Assembly: GCF_021869535.1 (NCBI RefSeq)
Contig: NW_026262668.1
Span: forward strand, 73,925,558-73,989,557
From: Mytilus californianus
Taxonomy: Eukaryota > Mollusca > Bivalvia > Mytilida > Mytilidae
Length of the DNA stretch: 64,000 nucleotides
Direction of reading: 5' to 3'
Below the pieces are notes generated by a model. The model worked only from the letters and a program-made list of their open reading frames with translations, had not been told where the DNA came from and made no database searches. A program made the position numbers and the translations under genes. Shown here piece by piece: positions 46,801 through 57,627 of this stretch (the first letter of the stretch is position 1; every line of letters starts with the position of its first letter).

Positions 46801-47250
46801 TCAGCAGGGTTTAAGAACATTTGTTGTTCGACCTGTTAGTCAAATGCGTTTTGTTAAAATATACTCTTTCACTTTATTGGTCTTTTGGAAACTGTTATTT
46901 GTGCTGTATTTAGACACCTCTAACAAGAAATTTGTTTTGCATGCACACGTATAAAAATTGCGGTTTTTATTCAACGCAATCATAGGTTTGAACGTACAAG
47001 TCTGAATTGAAATAACGTTCAAACCTATGATTTTCCAACGCAATCATAGGTTTGAACGTTGTTTTCAATTCAGACTTGTATATACCGCAATTTTTATACG
47101 TGTGCATGCAAAACAAATTTCTTGGTAGAGGGGTCTAAATACAGCACAAACAACATTTTCCAAAAGACCAAATGAGTGAAAAAGTATATTTTAACAAAAC
47201 GCATTTGACTAGCAGGTCGAACAACTGATGTTCTTAAACCCTGCTGACTG
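46801..47250. repeat. Long inverted repeat with ~190-bp arms
   Basis: The left arm (GCAGGGTTTAAGAACATTTG through GCATGCACACGTATAAAAAT, ~46803-46965) and the right arm (47085-47246) are reverse complements with scattered differences. The central ~110 bp contains three copies of the block AATCATAGGTTTGAACGT in both orientations. No coding capacity is credible. Confidence 0.85.
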
Positions 47251-47890
47251 CCATTGGCGATTGCCAAATAAACGGATCACAAGATGTAACAAAATAGATC
47301 TCATCATTAATTTATTACCAAACAGAAAACAATAAACTCGTGGAAAAGATGGTATACCGCAAACATGAGGTGCAAAAAATTGTAAACCATATCCGGATTT
47401 CGACAATTAATGTCTCTTCAGTGATGTTAGGAATCGAAACGGTATTTGGAAGGCCATATAATTTACCTCAATTTAGGATAGACTCTTGAATTTTGAAAGA
47501 GTCAAAATAGGATGAACGGATCATATAAACCCGAAGGCAAATATAACACAAGCCCAAACGAAAAAATATAAACAAGTCTAAATTGAAAACAACGTTCAAA
47601 CCTATGATTGCGTTGGATAAAAACCGCAATTTTTATACGTGTGCATGCAAAACAAATTTTTGGTAGAGGGGTCTAAATACAGCACAAACAACATTTTCCA
47701 AAAGACCAAATGAGTGAAAAAGTATATTTTAACAAAACGCATTTGACTAGCAGGTCGAACAACTGATGTTCTTAAACCCTGCTGACTGCCATTGGCGATT
47801 GCCAAATAAACGGATCACAAGATGTAACAAAATAGATCTCATCATTAATTTATTACCAAACAGAAAACAATAAACTCGCGGAAAAGATGG
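47090..47890. repeat. Direct repeat of the right arm (47090-47351 and 47630-47890)
   Basis: Two ~260-bp copies ~540 bp apart are almost identical, from GCATGCAAAACAAATTT to ACAATAAACTCG(T/C)GGAAAAG, and diverge sharply after GGAAAAGATGG. The sequence between (47352-47580) holds no gene. Confidence 0.85.
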
Positions 47891-47980
47891 AAAGATAGAG
47901 TCTATAAGAATCTACCAACCAGTAAACTTAATAGGTATTGGATCATCAAAATTGACAATACTACACAAACAGGGAAAATT

Positions 47981-48254
47981 ATATGAGTCTAAAAGATTGT
48001 GTAACAATACCGATAAATAGATGGAAAACAAAACACTAAAAAGTGTTGAATATCATCGCACAAAGATGGAAAAACTAAACAGATGATATAAATTATACAA
48101 TATTAATTATTGTATAATTTATATCATCTGTTCAGTTTTTCATTGTATAAGTATATCATCTGTTCAGTTTTTCCATCTTTGTGCGATGATATTCAACACT
48201 TTTTAGTGTTTTGTTTTCCATCTATTTATCGGTATTGTTACACAATCTTTTAGA

Positions 48255-48262
<8 letters not shown>
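47981..48262. repeat. Near-perfect 280-bp palindrome
   Basis: Left arm 47981-48087 and right arm 48156-48262 are reverse complements over ~105 bp with a single mismatch (AAACTAAAC versus AAACTGAAC). The centre is itself palindromic (ATAAATTATACAATATTAAT..) and the right side has an extra ~34-bp copy of TCATCTGTTCAGTTTTTC. It ends in a TA microsatellite (48258-48300). Confidence 0.92.
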
Positions 48263-48307
<45 letters not shown>

Positions 48308-48313
48308 GTTGTG

Positions 48314-49040
48314 TACAAGTTATCATTTTGTACAAATAATAATTTGTACAAAAAATTGTACAAATCATAATTTGTATTTTGACTTTGTACAATTGTAATG
48401 TGTCCAAAAAGTGCTTGAACAAATTACGATTTGTTCAAAATTAGACTTAAATTCACTTATAACTTGTACAGTAATTTTTGATACGGAATTGGTTAAAAAA
48501 GCATTAACAAACACAACAGAATCTTTATTTAATGACCCCACAATAAACCTTATTAGCAAAATTCAAAAATAGTTCTGTACATTGTATCATTTGTTTGAGC
48601 ATGTGAGTGAATTATGGCATCGGGAATTGCACAACATCTTTTGCTTTTTACATTTACATTTAGAAGTGCTGCACCCCTTTGGATTTACATGAAAGAAATC
48701 CCTGACCACCAGTTTTTGAAAGCTTTTTAACTGCTACAGTATAGACTTGATCACATTCACTAGGGAAAGATATTTTTGGCAACTTATTAAAACAACTGAC
48801 CCCCAAAAATGAACAGTTGAAAAGTGTTGAAGAAGAGTTGAATACAAAATAGTTTTCCTGCTAAAAATACATAAAAGGCCATCATTTCTATCAGTTTAAA
48901 TTATATATCCTTTGTACAAATTATAAGTGAATTTTAGACAAATTTGTACAACCATCTTTTGGACAAATTACAAAGTTAACATACAAACTATAATTGGTAT
49001 ATTTTTTTAATTTGTACAAAAATGATAACTTGTTTTCGAC
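48314..49040. mobile_element. ~725-bp inverted-repeat element rich in TTGTACAA motifs
   Basis: The left end starts ACAAGTTATCATTTTGTACA. The right end, reversed, reads ACAAGTTATCATTTTTGTAC. Similarity extends inward ~130 bp on each side (blocks GACTTTGTA, TTGTACAAAT and AATTCACTTATAA in mirrored order). The centre (48480-48900) has no ORF. It looks like a non-autonomous foldback or DNA transposon. Confidence 0.75.
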
Positions 49041-49499
49041 TTTTTTATATTCTATTTACCGTGAATCTTTATCGTATATGGTTTTCAATTGCATGATCAT
49101 TTCTCAAGAAAATATTGTTTTATATTTTTTGCAAGGGTAAACACAGGTCCAACCACTGGTACTCATATTTGTAAGTTTAACAGGAATGCAAGCATTGTCG
49201 TGCTAATCATAAACCAACGCGTAACTAAAACTAAGTATCGGAAAACAGGAAGTAGCTGTCTGACTGATACGAAAAGTGATAAAATGTTACAAAATATGAA
49301 GTCATTCTGTGAAGTGGCACTGCGAAAATGTGTGAGAAAACATTTTAAGTTCATTCAACGTATTAAAACATTTAAAGTATCGGCAAGTAGGAAGTAGGTG
49401 TCAGACCGATTTGAAAAAAGCTCACACGAGAAAAGAGTGACGACTTGGGTATCATAAGTGGCAACAGCAGTTTCCCGATGTTCACAACTCGTAACTCAT
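49041..49499. repeat. Mostly featureless; one ~45-bp direct repeat
   Basis: AAGTATCGGAAAACAGGAAG (49226) and AAGTATCGGCAAGTAGGAAG (49376) start two ~45-bp related blocks 150 bp apart. The open frame spanning them (49089-49397) resembles nothing I know. Confidence 0.5.
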
Positions 49500-50160
49500 T
49501 TTGGTATATACCAACTACTTTTTCTCAGGGTAAGCGTCTCCTGCTATGCACGCATCACCGCCATATATTTTCTGACCGTCAAAAATGATGTCTCTGGTGA
49601 AATGAGACACATACTCTACAACGCTATGTAGGGTCGACTTCAGTCGTTCTCTTTCGTAACTTCTGTGGGAGCTTCTTGTTTGGAGCCCGTCACTGTTAAT
49701 GTGTAGGGTCCGAATAAAGTGAATTTTCACTCGCGTACTGTAATGATTGAGATTTGTAAACGCTAAAAGCTTCATGATGGGGCAAAGTGTGCGTTACTAC
49801 TGAGAAATAAGGAGTTGACGATGGGAAAACTGAAATCGTCATTTTTGTCATAAATCCTTGTTTGAAGTCAGTGTCAATTTTAAGAAAGAAACCCAAATAT
49901 AAATCAGACATACTTTTGGTTTCATTAATTTCAAGTTTGCAAGTATTTTTTATAAAATGCAAGCATTTGCTGAAATGTTGATTGTTGAGAGATGTCACAT
50001 CGTCAATATCTTTGGACGAAACTAAGGAACTTGGCAATATGCTTATTATTTTGACTTTAAGAAAGTTTTGAATGCATCCGGCCTCGTATAAACAACAATC
50101 AAGTCGACCAGTAGGGATGTATAACTAGTATTCATTGAAATACTGATAAAAAGAGGCGGA
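49500..50160 (-). pseudogene. Naiad RT C-terminal fragment
   Basis: Minus strand: a motif B remnant with LYEAGCIQNFL (~50090), motif C as SKDIDDVTSLNN (~50010), LEINETKSMSDLYLGFFL (49930), then equivalents of TKLYDKRDD..PYF and AYGVYxSQLIRYxS (49860-49760), and GLQTRSSHRSYERERLKSTL (~49685). Diverged, with several substitutions at normally invariant positions; non-functional. Confidence 0.75.
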
Positions 50161-50424
50161 ACATACCAAGAAAACATTAAAAACTCATAAGTAAAGAGAA
50201 ATTCTAATATGACGTTCTTCAAAAGTTTTGAGTATACATCCATGGTATAATACATGAATATATTGTATGTCAGTTGATCGGCAACGTCATAATTTGTTTG
50301 GGCTGGTTTGGGCTTGTTTGCCCTTTATGCCGATAGATTACCCCTCGTTATTGCTCGTGGTAAAATATTTAGCATAAATGGCCAACCCGTGGTAAAATCC
50401 GTATAAATTCAAGCCCCCATGAAT
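50161..50424. other. Spacer within the Naiad insertion
   Basis: May include decayed Naiad sequence up to ~50255; not resolvable by eye. Confidence 0.35.
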
Positions 50425-50590
50425 TATTTATAAACTGACAACTCTATGGCAAAAACGAAAAACGACGGACAAGTCCACAAAACGCTACACAGAAAACTAA
50501 TGACAGCAACATGAACCCAACCAGAACCGGAGTTGAACTCGGATGTCAGGTAGGGTACGCAGATCCTGCTTCACTAGTTGCCTTTTTCGT
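50425..50590 (-). repeat. Tail C, minus orientation, upstream of a Naiad body
   Basis: The reverse complement contains GAAGCAGGATCTGCG, GAGTTCAACTCCGGTTCTG and the GTTTTCTGTGTAGCG block, with the same order as 44065-44260 but more diverged. Confidence 0.65.
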
Positions 50591-50819
50591 GTTATTCATG
50601 ATTTATAGAAATTTGATGATGAGGCTCATTCGGTGATGTCACAATCGAGGAAAGGAGGACGAGATTGACCGTTTGTTGAACGATCAATCAACCGAACTAG
50701 CAAAACATGTTCTTGATTAAAAAAAAAAGTCCAGCATTTTAATGTACACGTATTTGTTGCTGGAATCAATGTTGTTCTCCACAAAGAAAAAATTTTGAAT
50801 TCTTGAACAAGATTTTGCA
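50591..50819. other. No feature seen
   Basis: Spacer. Confidence 0.5.
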
Positions 50820-51058
50820 TCAACGGTTAAAATTTTGTACAAAAATATATTACAAAAATAGCGAACTCCTAGGTAAATTCTAACATGGGGAATGTCCATA
50901 AAAACTGACAAAATCAAACGTTCAACCAATGAAACGAATGGAAAACAACTGTCATATTCCTGACTTGGTACAGGCATTTTTCGAAGAAAATGTTTGGTTA
51001 AACCTTGTTTGATAGTTGGTTTAACCTCCCACTTGTATGACAGTTGTTTATATAAAAA
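50820..51058 (-). repeat. Dispersed repeat B2, minus orientation
   Basis: AGCGAACTCCTAGGTAAATT, GTCCATAAAAACTGACAAAA, CATATTCCTGACTTGGTACA and CCTCCCACTTGTATGACAG match the other B2 copies. Confidence 0.8.
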
Positions 51059-52095
51059 TAATAAGATGTGATATGATTGCCAATGAGACAACTCTCCACA
51101 AGAGACCAAATGACACAGTAATAAACAACTATATGTCACCGTACGGCTTTCAACAATGAGCAAAGCCCATATCTCATAGTCAGCTATAAGATGTGATATG
51201 ATTGCCAATGAGACAACTCTCCACAAGAGACCAAATGACACAGTAATTAAGAACTATATGTCACCGTACGGCTTTCAACAATGAGCAAAGCCCATACCTC
51301 ATAGTCAGCTATAAAAGGCCCTGAAATGACAAATGTAAAACAATTCAAACGTGAAAACTAACGGCCTAATTTATGTACAAAATAATGAACGAAAAACAAA
51401 TATGTTACACAGCAACAAACGACAACCACTGAATTACAGGCTCCTGACTTGGGACAAGCACATACAGAATGTGGCGGGGTTAAACTAGTTTGAAGGCGCC
51501 AACCCTTCCACTAACCTTGGACAGTGGTGTAACAGTACAACATAAGAACAAACTACAAAAATCAGTTGAAAACGGCTTAACTCATCAGATCGATACAAAA
51601 AGAAATACATCTAACAAAACCACAGAGTGGACGTGGCAAGGTACTTATACATCCCCACAACAAAAAGACACTAAGTACAGATCTGAGAGTACTCGCAGTT
51701 ACTGACAGTTAGTTCAAAGCCAATAACAACAAATAAAAAAATCATGCATCTAAGACTAAAATATTAATCAGTACACATCCAACATCCAATGGATTTAGTG
51801 TAAAGACCTCATTAACAGTCAGAGAAAAACATGACCTTGTGCAATGCCAAGATACAGGTATCGACAGATTGTAGAGCCATGAATGTGCATATGTATATAA
51901 AAATAATATTTAGTTTGATTTTAATTTACCGATAACAAAATCAATATTAATACCAATAAAAACAATATTCAAAGATCTAATTACAGTGTTGAATTTGTAA
52001 CCTTTTAGAATAAGTTTAGTTAAAGGATCGATACGTTTATATACCCGGATCATTTCTAAATTTCCGGGCTCGGTAAACAATATCTCCGTAAATAT
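51059..52095 (-). mobile_element. 3'-terminal fragment of Naiad family 2 (tail A, long copy)
   Basis: This is the best copy of tail A. Its upper end (52045-52095) still encodes the family C-terminus (the sequence behind FRARKFRNDP), followed by the 3' UTR down to a TCACATCTTATTTTTATA end. Its last ~125 bp are tandemly duplicated (51061-51185 and 51186-51310; nearly identical), a recent event or a replication-slip signature at the element's 3' end. Confidence 0.82.
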
Positions 52096-52109
52096 AGTTC
52101 CGTTTTATT

Positions 52110-52310
52110 GACAAAATTGGGTAAGTAACTCAAACAGACATAATAAGTAAACATGACAAAAATTGGGATCCAGGAGCCAAAACAGTGTAAACATGCATTA
52201 CAGACAAACAACACAACTTACTAAAAACTCACACAAACACACAAATAAATCTAACAAAGACGCCAACAAAAAAAAGTTTTTGTAGTTGATAGTAAATTAA
52301 ACAAAGCCGA
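52110..52310 (-). repeat. Repeat B2 fragment
   Basis: GGGATCCAGGAGCCAAAACA, CTAACAAAGACGCCAACAAA and adjacent blocks match 6960-7140. Confidence 0.75.
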
Positions 52311-52424
52311 CGACTGCAGATAGTACATACCTTATATAGTACACTTTCTCGATAAAGTACAAATAAGGAAAATATGAATACAAGGATAAACAAAATAAGA
52401 ACAACACTATAACAGCCTCTTGCG

Positions 52425-52480
52425 TCCAAAACGTACCTCTGTACCCACCTGCATCAGGAACGCCCAAGGTCAAAAGCCCG
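52425..52480 (-). repeat. Diverged relative of the hammerhead-like dispersed repeat
   Basis: The minus strand reads GCGTTCCTGATGCAGGTGGG and ends GGACGCAAG, matching the frame of 16341-16378 but with a degraded core. Confidence 0.4.
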
Positions 52481-52589
52481 ATAGCTGTATGGATACATAC
52501 CGAGTCACGTAAAGAGTCATACGACCAAAAGGAACACAATAGCACAAAGACAAATAAAGGGAAAACTTCAAAGTAAATAAAAAGATACA

Positions 52590-53664
52590 CAACTTCAACA
52601 CCTAGAATCTATAACTCGAAACCATCTTATAATATTTGTAAAGTAGACACTGAATATTTAATAATTAGGTCTTGGTACTTTTCGATGAACTTTTTGAGAT
52701 AAAGCACGAGACGCTCTTTGACAAAACCCGACTATCAATCTTTTGCTCAGACATCGATGACGTTCTACAAAGTCTGAGTAGCAGCTACAAGCTCATGAAT
52801 ATCGTATGAGATGATAAATATATATTCCATATGCGGGTGAAGCTGGTATAATAAATAAACTCATCTTAGATACCAGGATTGAAATTTTGTACGCCAGATG
52901 CGCGTTTCGTCTACAAAAGACTCATCAGTGACGCTAGAATAAAAAAAGGTTAAAAAGGCCAAATAAAGTACGAAGTTAAAGAGCATTGAAAACCCAAAAT
53001 TCCTCAAAGTTTTGCAAAATACAGATAATGTTGTATTGCTGCTAAGGTGAGGCAAATTTATAATCGTCTCGTTTGTCATAAAATCTGGTACTGAGATGAC
53101 CGCTCTAGTCAAACTCGAGGTATATGTAAAAAAATGAGGCGACCAAATCAGAAAAGTTTGGATTGTTAATGGAAATCAATATACCTGTATGTGAAATTAA
53201 ATGATCTAGCTTTTTTGACCTTCTAGTTTTTTACAAGTATGTGATGGAACTCCGACTCATATGAACAGAAAAAAAGTCAGCCAGGAGATGTGCACAGTTG
53301 GTTCCCATAAGAGTGCCAACAACCTGCTAGAAAAAATCTAACTCGAAATTCAACAAATATGTTGTCAATGAAAAACTCCAGCATACTGATCACTTGTTCT
53401 TTGACTAACGTGTTTTATTTTCGGGCTCATTTTTAACAAAATATGCCGAATTATATCCGAAAACTATAAATTTGTAGCGAATGGTACCATCTTTATGGAA
53501 GAAAACATTGTGGATTATTTCTTTTAAGACGGGTTTTTAATTTTTTATGTGGTATGTTGGTGTAAAAGGTAGAAAAATCGAAAGTTTTGGTAGAATATAT
53601 TTCAGAGAAAGACCGAGATTTAAAAATTTCTAGAAGTTCTTTTGAGTTTTTTGAGAATTTTCTA
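52590..53664 (-). pseudogene. Naiad RT fragment, family 3
   Basis: Minus strand, high to low coordinates: a motif A-adjacent remnant; IIHNVFFHKDGTIRYKFIVF (53510-53455); YFVKNEPEN; a VEFR..QVVGTLMGTNCAHLLAD motif B equivalent (53350-53250); then, after a break, the C-terminal KSRLRDFIKxS and KFIEKYQDLI equivalents down to 52600. The closest relative in the window is 4856-5350. An unrelated repeat (about 52862-53030) interrupts it. The upper end stops where a TIR element begins (53664). Confidence 0.8.
52862..53030 (-). repeat. Dispersed repeat with a hammerhead-like core, inserted in a Naiad relic
   Basis: The minus strand at 52928-52890 reads CTGATGAGTCTTTTGTAGAC then GAAACGCGCATCTGGCGTA. 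This gives the hammerhead invariant CTGATGA, a GTC/GAC stem II, GAAA, and a stem III CGC/GCG ending in a GTA cleavage triplet. I could not pair a stem I with the flanks. I recall this motif as very common in bivalve genomes. Confidence 0.6.
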
Positions 53665-54124
53665 GATGTAACACCACTAATTCGGGCCTGGTCAGAAAGT
53701 TGTACATATTTTAGACAAACTAGTTCTTACGCAGGGGTGTAACTTTTAAAATGTGAAGAATATTTTGATTAATTTGGTATCAAATGAAAGTGAAATGACT
53801 GGTGATCATTGTAGGACATTTTTTACTAGTAATTTTGAAAAATAAACAAGGTCATGACATTAAAAAGGAGGGTACATTTTCCCTGTTTCTCAGATCGAAG
53901 GAACCTGTTTTTGGTACTTCATAAGTTCCAGGAACCAGTTCGCTCTTATATGCAATTATAAAGTATATTGATTTCTTCACTTTTGTAAAATACAAGCTAA
54001 GGTAGTACTTTGGTATGAAATGACTGTCACTTTATTTGAATTTAAGACAAAAGAGGTATGAAAGCTTGAAATTGAAGAAGTTATCAAGAAAACAATGGTT
54101 CCAAGAATTAGTGGTGTTTCTCTT
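53664..54124. mobile_element. MITE-like element with GTAACACCACTAATTC ends
   Basis: TGTAACACCACTAATTCGGG at the left is mirrored by GAATTAGTGGTGTTTC at 54107. The internal sequence is shared in the same orientation with 55465-55795 (CCTGTTTCTCAGATC, GTACTTC, GCTCTTATATGCAATTA, CTTGAAATTGAAGAA). Confidence 0.75.
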
Positions 54125-54737
54125 ATTACAGAAATTCGTCAGAAATTAAATTTAAGATGTTGTACCCATTTCAATGAAAATTGGTAAAATTTGATGACAG
54201 TAAACATGTTTAATCAATTTTTCTTTATGAAAAATTCTGTTTATGGGAAATTTCAGCTCTTAAATTGCCACAAAAAGGTGTTTCAGTTTTGTTTTTTGGG
54301 TTATAGAACATACAGTAAAGACTTAATCTGAAATGCTTATTTATGCATTATTTTAGATTGAAATCAATGAAACATGTATATTATGGCTTGGTAATAGTAG
54401 CTTGGTCAAATATTCCTATGATTTTTCCAGTTTAATCATGATTTTTCTTTTTGTAGCATTTTATAATTTAGACACTTGGTATATGATCATATAAGAATTC
54501 CAAAATGTCACTTTGTATGCCATTTTAAACCAATTTAGCAAGTTTTCCAGCAGATGGTTATTTAAATTGTACTTATTAATCCTTGTTATACCACAGATGT
54601 ATGGTTTATACAAAAAATGTCCCTTTTCCAATTTGCAGAGAAAAGAGGGGACAACATTCTCAATTATGTCTTATGCTTGGACTACTATATTTCTATTTAA
54701 TGAACAACCTCTGATGCAATATGAAATATTGGTAAGA
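54125..54737. other. AT-rich sequence between MITE-like elements
   Basis: No ORF or exon supported. Confidence 0.4.
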
Positions 54738-55212
54738 ATGTGTAATACCACCATTGTTTTCCCCTATTAGTCTTTGTTGAATTTACACTTTTCGAAAAAA
54801 TGTGCAGAATTTATCTTTGTTTCAAATAAAGAAATACTTGACACGACTAAAGATTTATCCTATTCAGTACTACAGACAAAATTTCACACAACATTTTATT
54901 GCATATAGCATATAAGATAATAACCATCACTGGAAGTTAACCAATCACATTTCCACCCCTTTCTTTCATGTTTACAAGCTTTAGTAACCTTGTAACCTCA
55001 AGTTTCCAAAATATTTTATAGAAACACCAAATAAAAAAGGAATGGTGCTTTTACACACCCAAGATATATGTTTATGACTCAGATTTTTTTACTGCAATGA
55101 AATGTAGGATTAATTTCATACAACTGTCAAATTCCAGGGAATATTTTTTATCGACCCTTTTTCGTATGCAACCGGATGTGACGTACTATGATTTGGTGGT
55201 ATTACACCTAAG
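54738..55212. mobile_element. MITE-like element with TGTAATACCACC ends
   Basis: TGTAATACCACCATTG at the left and TTTGGTGGTATTACACC at the right are inverted. The ends share GTGTAAYACCAC with the neighbouring elements, suggesting the same transposase source. The interior differs from them. Confidence 0.65.
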
Positions 55213-55464
55213 AACATTGTTTTCATAGTAGAAAATAACAAATTAGAACTGGTGATATTTTAGAAAAAAACTTCATATTGGTCATTGGTTATATTCATAT
55301 GCAGTTTTCTTTGCATGACCCATATGTTACTACAAGTCCAATTTGAGCTTACAAACAATAAAATAGTTTATGGACTAAATGTTTATATTTTTCCTTTGCT
55401 AGAAATAGATCATAGAATGAAATTAAGTAATGCAGAAGTCAATATAGCAGGTTTGGTTCTGTTA

Positions 55465-55795
55465 GAGGTGTAACACCACTAATTCGGGGCCGGTCAGAAA
55501 GAACATACCAGAAAGTAGTACATACATGTATTTAAAAGGATGCATTTTGCCTGTTTCTCAGATCTGAAGTACCTGTTTTGGTACTTCTTCAGTTCCGAGA
55601 ACTAGTATGCTCTTATATGCAATTAAAGGTATTTTGATTTTTACAGTAAATTACAAGCTAACGACTAAAGTCAGTGCTTTAAAATGAAATGGCTGTCATT
55701 TTATTCAAACTTAAGACAAAAGCTTATGAATGCTTGAAATTGAAGAAACATAGTTGACATAGAAAGCTAAGAGTCCAAATATTAGTGGTATGCCT
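55465..55795. mobile_element. Second copy of the GTAACACCACTAATTC MITE-like element
   Basis: Begins GGTGTAACACCACTAATTCG and ends near ATATTAGTGGTATGCCTCC. It is ~330 bp, shorter than the copy at 53664 through deletions. Confidence 0.75.
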
Positions 55796-56854
55796 CCACT
55801 ACGCGTGTAAACAGTGTCACAGTATTTCTGTAATCCCCCTTTCACTGTAGACACAAGTCTTGGCTAAACTAACGGATAATTCCTTGGTAGAATATGCGGA
55901 TGAACCGGCAATGTTTAGGTATCCAATATAAACAAGGTGAGTCCTCAGATGTGCTCATTGAAATATTTAATTAGTCTATGGAGGACTTGTGTTTTGCTTT
56001 ATCAAAAGTTATGTTTTTGTACGTGGGATTACCCGAGTGTTCATTTAGAAGTAAACGACCTTTCAAATAAACATTAGGAATATAAGTGTAGTGTGGAAAA
56101 ATCAAAAGTATTGATATTGTTGCAAAATTTTAATGATTGTAATTGAAGATTGTACATGGGTAGATCCTGAACAATTTAAAGAATTCTTTTCTGTTTGACA
56201 TCGTTATTAGGAATATCTTATGATCGTATCTGAAATCCATCTTTTACGGTAAAAAGAATGGTAATAAAAATCTTTGACAGACTTGAAGTGGAACTTCTAG
56301 ACGAGCCTGCTGCATATCATTCTTTATAAGAATTTTTGTGGATTTTGAATATAAAATATATAGAAGGGAGATTTTGGTCAAATATTTACATTTTAAAATC
56401 ATAGAAAGAAGAACAGATCTCTTTTGAAGCTAGTTGCGCACTACACAATAATTTCTTCTGTTTAGTTTAATTGAATTGTTTGATTAGGCCTTTCAAATGA
56501 TAATACTTGTGTTCATATTTTTCATAGTCTTGACGTTGAAATGTTGCAAGGCCTATTTGTACCAGAGTAGCAACCCTTATTTGGTATAACAACTGTCAAA
56601 TAATTGACAGAAAACTTGCGATCAACTGTATTTACACAATAACTAAGATATTAACTTAAATAATATTTCGGATACTATTACTTAGACACTGACAATTAGT
56701 GACGTTAATCGGGTACTTCCTTTGCTCCTATCCTTTAAATTTTGCCAAGATGAGTTTATGGTAAATTTAAAAACTTAACTTAGTTAACTATAAAAGCTAA
56801 CCAAACCTTTAAATAGACTTAATCAGAAGGGATATAGTTACGATACTGTTACCA
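55796..56854. other. No gene seen
   Basis: Apparently unique AT-rich DNA with no supported exon. Confidence 0.5.
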
Positions 56855-57570
56855 GGTCCTTAAAGATGGCATGTTTTGGTATTAATATTGATTCACTCGT
56901 AGGGTCTTTGCATCAGAAATAAACACATTTATTCTATAACCAGTTGATGGCATGATACAGGTGATGCTCTTCTCATATATTTTTTTGATGATATGATACT
57001 AAACCCCTAACGGGAGGGATTGTGCTTGATATTCATATGATGAAGACATAATCTTTCAATCAGTTTAATTGAGGTCTGGAGCTGGCATGTAAGTAACTAC
57101 TAGTAGTCCTTTGTTAATTTATGTATCATTGTCATTTTGCTTAGTTTTTTTTGTTACCTATTCTGACATCGGACTCGGACTTCTTTTAAACTGAGTTTTA
57201 CTGTGCGTGTTGCTGTGTGTTTGTTTATTCTACATTGGCAAGAGGTATAAGGGGAGGGTTGAGATCTCACAAAACATGTTTAACCCCGCCGCATTTTTGC
57301 ACCTGTCCCAAGTCAGGAGTCTCTGGCTTTTGTAAGTCTTGTATGTTTTTTAATTTTAGTTCATTTATATGTTTTGGAGTTTAGTGTGACGTCCATTTTC
57401 ATTGAACAAGTACACATTTTTTGTTTAGGGGCCAGCTGATGCCCGCCTCCGGGTGCGGGATTTTCTCGCCGTATTGAAGACCCATTGGTGGCCTTCAGCT
57501 GTTTTCTGCTCTTTGGGCGGGTTGTTGTCTCTTTAACACATTCCCCATTTCCATTCTCAATTTTATTAAT
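56855..57570 (+). repeat. Dispersed repeat related to tail A, upstream of the Naiad ORF
   Basis: Contains CCCCTAACGGGAGGGATTGT, GGGAGGGTTGAGATCTCAC, TTTAACCCCGCCGCATTTTT, CCTGTCCCAAGTCAGGAG and GGGCGGGTTGTTGTCTCTTT, ending CCCATTTCCATTCTCAATTT. The TTTAACCCCGCC..CCCAAGTCAGGAG module is shared with tail A, so this is probably the 3' tail of another Naiad family. An ATTAATTAATTA run follows (57565-57582). Confidence 0.6.
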
Positions 57571-57627
57571 TAATTAATCGATCCATTAACCGAATAGCTC
57601 TCAATTAAAAAGACAAATATCCCTAAC

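Noticed and set aside
50717-51241. 174-codon open frame on the minus strand
   Set aside because: It runs through repeat B2 and the tandemly duplicated tail A; its repeated segments mirror the DNA duplication.
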